Below are positions 58,601-64,000 of a stretch of DNA of 64,000 bases, one piece after another. The DNA is from Nematostella vectensis (lineage: Eukaryota > Cnidaria > Anthozoa > Actiniaria > Edwardsiidae): positions 2,811,501 through 2,875,500 of the forward strand of contig NC_064043.1 of NCBI RefSeq assembly GCF_932526225.1, given 5' to 3'. The notes beneath the pieces are model-generated. The model saw only the letters and a program-made list of their open reading frames with translations. It was not told where the DNA came from and searched no databases. Position 1 is the first letter of the stretch; every line of letters starts with the position of its first letter. A program made the translations under genes and the position numbers.

Positions 58601-60856
58601 TGCTCAATGGCCCAGAAAGGGGAGATATACCTAATGAAAAGACTTTTGCTTAATGACTAAGATAGGGGAGATATACCTAATGAAAAGACTAAGCCTCAAT
58701 GCCCTAGATAGGGGAGATATACCTAATGAAAAGATTAAGCCTCAATGCCCCAGATAGGGGAGATATACCTAATGAAAAGATTAAGCCTCAATGCCCTAGA
58801 TAGGGGAGATATACCTAATAAAAAGATTAAGCCTGAATGCCACTAGATAGAGGGATACAGCTAAAAATGAAAAGACTTTTGCTCAATGGCCCAGAAAGGG
58901 GAGATATACCTAATGAAAAGACTTTTGCTTAATGACTAAGATAGGGGAGATATACCTAATGAAAAGACTAAGCCTCAATGCCCTAGATAGGGGAGATATA
59001 CCTAATGAAAAGATTAAGCCTCAATGGCCCAGAAAGGGGAGATATACCTAATGAAAAGACTTTTGCTTAATGACTAAGACAGGGAAGATATACCTTATGA
59101 AAAGACTAAGCCTCAATGCCCTAGATATGGGAGTCATACCTAATGAAAAGCCTTTTGCTCAATACCCCAGATAGAGGAGATATACCTAATAAAAAGACTC
59201 CCCAGAAAGGGGAGGTATAAATACCTAATGAAAGATTTTTCTTATAGCCCCTGTATTTCCCCCTACCCTACCCCCCCCCCCCCCCCCAACACACACACAC
59301 AATATTTGGAGGCTTGACTCAGCACTATGTAATAGAGACCTCCCCCCAACCCCCGCTTCCATTCAATATTTTAGAATGTTGAAAAAATATGAGAATTATC
59401 TTATATGCACGGTTTGTGTAGTGGACATAAGTGCATATAATGCAGTGTTTTTTTAAACAGTGGATAAACTGCTTTTTCATGGCCGAAAAACTTAAGTATT
59501 TCTTGGTAATGAAACTTTGGCTGTTTCACCGCTTGTTCCCTTTTAATTATAGCTGACCAACCTCTGGTAGTGAGCCAACTTTATGAGACATATCGAGACA
59601 AGTGTTATGCATTCTTTTGTAAAAAAATGCATATGCTTAATAATTTTCTCTTGTACCATGTCTGAGGGAAAAGGAAATGATCTCTCTATATTTTGATATG
59701 AGAAATGTATTAAAGGGATGAGAAAACTTGCAAATTATAAATTGTTTTAAACAAACAACACGTCTCATCCAAGGACGCAGGTGAATAGATGGAATTAATT
59801 CCATGGAAAACAAACGGGAGAGCTGTTAAATTACAATATATAACTGTATGCCTAGAAAGAATACTGCTGTCTTCAAGATCAAACTCGATCAATACAAACT
59901 AATGTTAATATTGTTCTTTTATATATATATTTTTTTTCATCTAGTTTGCACTTAGTATGTAGACTCAGGGGTGTGGGGATATAATAAAGGTCTCTATTTG
60001 TAGAGCTAGCCAAAAAGAATAGAATAAACAATAGATTGGATTATGAAGGGGTGTTCCGATAGTAAAATAAGAGTTTATGTTGCAAAATAACGCCCAAAAA
60101 CTGCTAAATTACGTAGGTATTTTATCGATATTTCGAACAACAAAAGAGTTCCTAGGAAGCAGTGAAGGTGAAAGCTATTATAGTGCACTCGGAACTGCAG
60201 AATAAAACGCACAGCTGTTATAAATTACAGATATATAAATATTCAACGTCTGAGGCTTTCCAAAGAGTAGAAAATACTTCTTTTAGTCTGTAGAGAAAAA
60301 TAGGAAAAGAGATTGAAATATGACCTAGATCACCTATAGTTGTTTTACTCACTGTCCATATTTCTGCTCGCCTGTCTTGTTCACTAATGTTGTTGACTTC
60401 GAGTTCGAAAAGTAAAAGTGCGATATTCATCGAAGCCACAAAAGTTTTAAAAACAGTGAAGGCCACATTTTCTTGTTTATCAACCGCAAACCAAAGAAAA
60501 AGCTAATGTTTTGAACCAATTTTAATCAAAGAAAGAATTTAGTTAATAAAATGGGCAGTAAGAAATATCTCGATCAGTCGAACGGGGCTGACATTTGACA
60601 TGACAAAGTTTACATATGTGGCGGCGAAAAATAGATCAAATAAACATGGATGTTATTGGCCGCAGAAAGTTGGAAATGTGCCGTTATAAACTTACTTCTC
60701 TCTAAGGAAAGGGCATGATGCTTTGACCGCTTCCACAAACGGACTACCCGAGTCGAAAGTCTCCGGCATTTGCGGAATATCAGCAAGATTCAAGACCCTC
60801 GCGACCAGGCATAAACACACGACGACAATCACCAAGCCTGCCGATAAAGAGAGCAT
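52630..60856 (-). CDS. ABHD2: ABHD2-type alpha/beta hydrolase (monoacylglycerol lipase family), 8 exons
   Basis: Exons (minus): 60856-60696, 56738-56567, 56225-56057, 55151-54968, 54557-54378, 53795-53726, 53144-53060, 52805-52630; total 1197 nt, 398 aa (human about 425). An N-terminal hydrophobic anchor (MLSLSAGLVIVVVCLCLVA) precedes KYIPPIWGRSGHMQT, a family signature. The nucleophile elbow is GVGFSMG with Ser195. The acid lies in NARDDP (324/325) and the His in EHGGHLGYYEGG (His356), so the triad is intact. VLDHLGAREH and LTSPRIFTYG also match ABHD2 rather than ABHD1/3. The family hydrolyses monoacylglycerols; mammalian ABHD2 is a single-pass membrane enzyme that in sperm depletes 2-arachidonoylglycerol in response to progesterone. 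Exon 8 was placed at TTTAG|ATGAG, the acceptor that keeps phase. Intron 1 (3.96 kb) contains a 2.5 kb array of its own 3' splice site, and intron 5 an array of its 5' splice site. Confidence 0.94.
53204..53702. repeat. 18-bp minisatellite (about 27 copies) in ABHD2 intron 6
   Basis: ACTAATTCAGAGTTAGCC alternating with an AAAGTTAGCC variant. It starts about 25 bp from the donor at 53725. The unit is not exon-derived. Divisibility by 3 creates a long artefact ORF. Confidence 0.96.
53870..54410. repeat. 41-bp array (about 13 copies) of ABHD2 exon 5 end plus donor
   Basis: On the minus strand each unit is CAGGAGATTGACRAAGCATT then CTGNNG|GTAAGTACAACATTC. The first unit is the real end of exon 5 (54378), so about 12 extra consensus 5' splice sites follow it in intron 5. 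Confidence 0.95.
54868..55022. repeat. Degenerate copies of an ABHD2 exon 4 segment
   Basis: The exon stretch ACACAGATAGAGCACATGTA then AAGTTTTTCTGTCTTTC (about 54990-55022) recurs in decayed form three times at 54868-54966, just past the exon donor. Confidence 0.75.
56730..59225. repeat. 46-bp array (about 50 copies) of the ABHD2 exon 2 3' splice site
   Basis: On the minus strand each unit is CTTTTCATTAG|GTATATCTC then CCCTATCTGGGGCATTGAGG. The real exon 2 starts CCTTAG|GTATATCCCCCCTATCTGGGGC at 56738. About 50 copies of the acceptor plus the first exon bases precede it in intron 1. Variant units (ACTAAGATAGGGGAG, TTTTGCTTAATG) are interspersed in a higher-order pattern. Confidence 0.95.
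59226..60695. other. Distal part of ABHD2 intron 1
   Basis: 1.5 kb of AT-rich single-copy intron with a C run and (AC)n at about 59270-59300. No coding signal. Confidence 0.7.
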
Positions 60857-61427
60857 CTGATGCCACCAAATGAGCAGTTTCCAATAAAAGAGCAGTCGAG
60901 CGGAAAGGTTCTAGTGTTTTCGTGTCTCCCATGGGGGACCAAGGTCCATCAACATACGACCCGTGTTGCACACGTTGGTTTATGTGACGACTGCTAGATG
61001 GGGGAGGGGAGGGTGACTTCATGGTAGATGTCGGGCTGGTAAGTCGATCCAGTGCCCCTCGTCCAAATGTGCCCCACAGAACTCCCAATGAAAACAAAAG
61101 ATTTCCACATCGCACGAGTGTCAAATTAGTCTGCGTAGCAAGCGCAAAGGGCTGGAAAGATGAGAAATAGATCCCGCGCGTCAGGAGAGAAGGATGTAGC
61201 GAATGTATGGAAAGGGGGCGCTTGCAGCCGACCCCGTGTTTTTTTTACCGTACCGTAAATGATCTTATAAACGCCCCCTATCTAAAGAACGCTTGCTCCT
61301 ACCCTAATGAGCGCCCCCCCCCCCCCCCCTAAGCTTACACGTTTGTAATGAACGCCCCTCTCTAACAAACGCCTCCTATCTATTTAATGCCCCCTCCCTC
61401 CCCCCTCGGACCATCTTTAACGCTCCT
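60857..61427. promoter_or_regulatory. ABHD2 5' flank
   Basis: Contains the presumed ABHD2 leader and promoter and, from 61260, C-rich sequence with GAACGCCCCCTAT-type degenerate repeats and a C run at 61314-61330. An open frame at 60780-61124 is antiparallel in phase to ABHD2 exon 1 and not supported. Confidence 0.4.
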
Positions 61428-62940
61428 TGTATCTATGTCGATACAAGCAACGGGCCTATTTCTTTTTTGGCTGAAAGTAGGGGTTGTATAGGTCAAATGG
61501 AATTAAGACACGAGCACATTTACTGATATTTATTTATTGGTTTGCATCTCTTTTATGTCGATACAAGCACGGGCCTATTTCTTCTTTGGCTGAAAGTAGG
61601 TGTTGTATGGGTCAAAGGGAATTAAGACACTGAGCACATTTATTGATATTTATTTATTGGTTTGCATCTCTTCTATGTCGATAAAAGCACGAGCCTATTT
61701 CTTTTTTGGCTGAAAGTAGGTGTTGTATGGGTCAAAGGGAATTAAGACACTGAGCACATTTATTGATATTTATTTATTGGTTTGCATCTCTTTTATGTCG
61801 ATACGAGCACGGGCCTATTTCTTCTTTGGCTGAAAGTAGGTGTTGTATGGGTCAAAGGGAATTAAGACACTGAGCACATTTATTGATATTTATTTATTGG
61901 TTTGCATCTCTTCTATGTCGATACAAGCACGGGCCTATTTCTTTTTCGGCTGAAAGTAGGGGTTGTATGGGTCAAAGGGAATTAAGACACTGAGCACATT
62001 TATTGATATTTATTTATTGGTTTGCATCTCTTCTATGTCGATACAAGCACGGGCCTATTTCTTTTTCGGCTGAAAGTAGGGGTTGTATGGGTCAAAGGGA
62101 ATTAAGACACTGAGCACATTTATTGATATTTATTTATTGGTTTGCATCTCTTCTATGTCGATACAAGCACGGGCCTATTTCTTTTTCGGCTGAAAGTAGG
62201 GGTTGTATGGGTCAAAGGGAATTAAGACACTGAGCACATTTATTGATATTTATTTATTGGTTTGCATCTGTTCTATGTCGATACAAGCACGGGCCTATTT
62301 CTTTTTCGGCTGAAAGTAGGGGTTGTATAGGTCAAAGGGAATTAAGACACTGAGCACATTTATTGATATTTATTTATTGGTTTGCATCTGTTTTATGTCG
62401 ATACAAGCACGGGCCTATTTCTTTTTCGGCTGAAAGTAGGGGTTGTATAGGTCAAATGGAATTAAGACACTGAGCACATTTATTGATATTTATTTATTGG
62501 TTTGCATCTGTTCTATGTCGATACAAGCACGGGCCTATTTCTTTTTCGGCTGAAAGTAGGGGTTGTATAGGTCAAAGGGAATTAAGACACTGAGCACATT
62601 TATTGATATTTATTTATTGGTTTGCATCTGTTCTATGTCGATACAAGCACGGGCCTATTTCTTTTTCGGCTGAAAGTAGGGGTTGTATAGGTCAAAGGGA
62701 ATTAAGACACTGAGCACATTTATTGATATTTATTTATTGGTTTGCATCTGTTTTATGTCGATACAAGCACGGGCCTATTTCTTTTTCGGCTGAAAGTAGG
62801 GGTTGTATAGGTCAAATGGAATTAAGACACTGAGCACATTTATTGATATTTATTTATTGGTTTGCATCTGTTCTATGTCGATACAAGCACGGGCCTATTT
62901 CTTTTTCGGCTGAAAGTAGGGGTTGTATGGGTAATACTGT
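61428..62940. repeat. 120-bp array (about 12.5 copies) containing the CUB-gene C-terminus, stop and poly(A) signals
   Basis: The period is exactly 120. On the minus strand each unit contains CCCTACTTTCAGCCGAAAAA then GAAATAG (the last codons and stop of the CUB gene) followed by AATAAATAAATATCAATAAA, with three overlapping poly(A) signals. Copies are nearly identical, indicating recent expansion or homogenisation. Confidence 0.96.
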
Positions 62941-63089
62941 GCCTTGAATCCCCTGTAGTAACCGCCATGCGAGGCGTAATCGGTCTTTAACTGTACCCAC
63001 ATGTGCGAGGGGGCGATCGACGGGTACACGGGCGGGGTGGGTCCGGTGCGCATGTAGACCAACGCATTTTCCGTAGAGTTGTGGTAACC
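62895..63089 (-). CDS. Terminal exon of a CUB-domain protein (partial gene, continues beyond the right edge)
   Basis: After acceptor TTTCTACAG at 63090 a phase-0 open frame of 64 codons runs to TAG at 62895. The peptide contains NSTENALVYMRTG, then SHMWVQLKTDYASHGG, then YYRGFKAQYY. The order 'hydrophobic-Val-x-hydrophobic-x-(S/T)D...GF.A.Y' is the last two strands of a CUB domain, typical of secreted or extracellular proteins. The tail after it is Tyr/Pro-rich and ends in a Lys cluster. I cannot name the gene because only this exon is visible. Its last nine codons and stop are the seed of a 12-copy, 120-bp array covering the 3' UTR; the upstream intron carries a 37-bp array. Confidence 0.65.
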   Translation of the reverse strand, partial: GYHNSTENALVYMRTGPTPPVYPSIAPSHMWVQLKTDYASHGGYYRGFKAQYYPYNPYFQPKKK

Positions 63090-63344
63090 CTGTAGAAATA
63101 GTGAAGAGTTGTAGTTAAAGAACTGTTTAGCAAGAGGAAGCGCAAAAGAAAGCCAACTTCAAGCAGTGGCACAACGCATACAAGGGCCACGATGGATTGC
63201 GCCCCTCCCGTTTTTTTTCCTGAAATTATAAGAAAATAATAACAGGTATTGGCGTGGCTATGTCCCCAGTTACCCTCTTCATGTCCCTTGTATCGCTCCT
63301 CCCCCCTTCCCCCCCAACCCACCCCCACAGTTCTTTCGTTCTAG

Positions 63345-64000
63345 CCTATCTTGTATACGAAGACCCTATCGTATATTATGGCCTACCTTGTATACGAAGA
63401 CCCTATCGTATATTATGGCCTACCTTGTATACGAAGACCCTATCGTATATTATGGCCTACCTTGTATACGAAGACCCTATCGTAGAATATGGCCTACCTT
63501 GTATACGAAGACCCTATCGTAGATTATGGCCTACCTTGTATACGAAGACCCTATCGTAGATTATGGCCTACCTTGTATACGAAGACCTTATTGTAGATTA
63601 TGGACTACCTTGTATACGAAGACCCTATCGTAGATTATGGCCTACCTTGTATACGAAGACCCTATCGTAGATTATGGTCTATCTTGTATACGAAAACCCT
63701 ATCGTAGATTATGGCCTACCTTGTATACGAAGACCCTATCGTAGATTATGGCCTACCTTGTATACGAAGACCCTATCGTAGATTATGGCCTACCTTGTAT
63801 ACGAAGACCTTATTGTAGATTATGGACTACCTTGTATACGAAGACCCTATCGTAGATTATGGCCTACCTTGTATACGAAGACCCTATCGTAGATTATGGT
63901 CTATCTTGTATAAGAAAACCCTATCGCAGATTATGGCTTATCTTGTACACGAAGAACCTATCGTAGATTATGGCCTACCTTGTATACGAAAACCCTATCG
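63345..64000. repeat. 37-bp array (about 17 copies), runs off the window
   Basis: The unit GCCTACCTTGTATACGAAGA plus 17 bases has starts at 63381, 63418 and so on. On the minus strand each unit holds TTCGTATACAAG|GTAGGC, a good 5' splice-site string. It lies in the intron upstream of the CUB terminal exon. Confidence 0.95.

Noticed and set aside
60780-61124. 114-aa ORF overlapping ABHD2 exon 1
   Set aside because: Same strand but different frame; the frame with the membrane anchor and a phase-matched donor is clearly ABHD2.

Overview
This is intron-rich animal nuclear DNA. It has GT-AG introns, a metazoan tRNA-Asp, many short inverted-repeat (MITE-like) elements and large minisatellites. Gene content and orthologue lengths fit an invertebrate such as a cnidarian (sea-anemone-like). 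That placement is an inference, because no mitochondrial or rRNA marker is present.

Layout: (1) 672-17137, minus: a 12-exon gene encoding an N-terminal CAP-Gly domain, a long Ser/Lys-rich linker and a C-terminal coiled coil that ends like vertebrate MTUS1/MTUS2 (microtubule +tip proteins). (2) 17138-24051: gene-poor, with MITEs and a (GA)n tract. (3) 24330-30582, minus: a three-exon ankyrin-repeat plus SOCS-box (ASB-type) E3 adaptor. (4) 32852-43981, plus: SUPT20H (SPT20 subunit of the SAGA coactivator), 17 exons. (5) 44492-49983, minus: EXOSC8 (RNA exosome ring subunit), 11 exons, convergent with SUPT20H. (6) 50097-50168, plus: tRNA-Asp(GTC), divergent from EXOSC8. (7) 52630-60856, minus: an ABHD2-type alpha/beta hydrolase, 8 exons. 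(8) 62895-63089, minus: the terminal exon of a CUB-domain gene that continues past the right edge. Exon boundaries were chosen by eye; in each full gene model the phases join and the total is a whole number of codons.

The outstanding pattern is in the repeats. More than ten tandem arrays sit directly on gene-structure boundaries, and their units contain copies of that boundary: the exon 3' end plus its 5' splice site (MTUS-like introns after exons at 4979, 5711 and 6112; SUPT20H after 34182 and 41052; ABHD2 after 54378; ASB after 25732), a 3' splice site (ABHD2 before 56738), the last codons with the stop codon (ASB 24330; CUB gene 62895), or polyadenylation signals (MTUS-like 3' flank; CUB gene). 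Copies always lie on the non-coding side. This 'boundary-seeded' minisatellite behaviour across independent genes is the main candidate for something undescribed. EXOSC8/SUPT20H also keep the tail-to-tail arrangement known in human.
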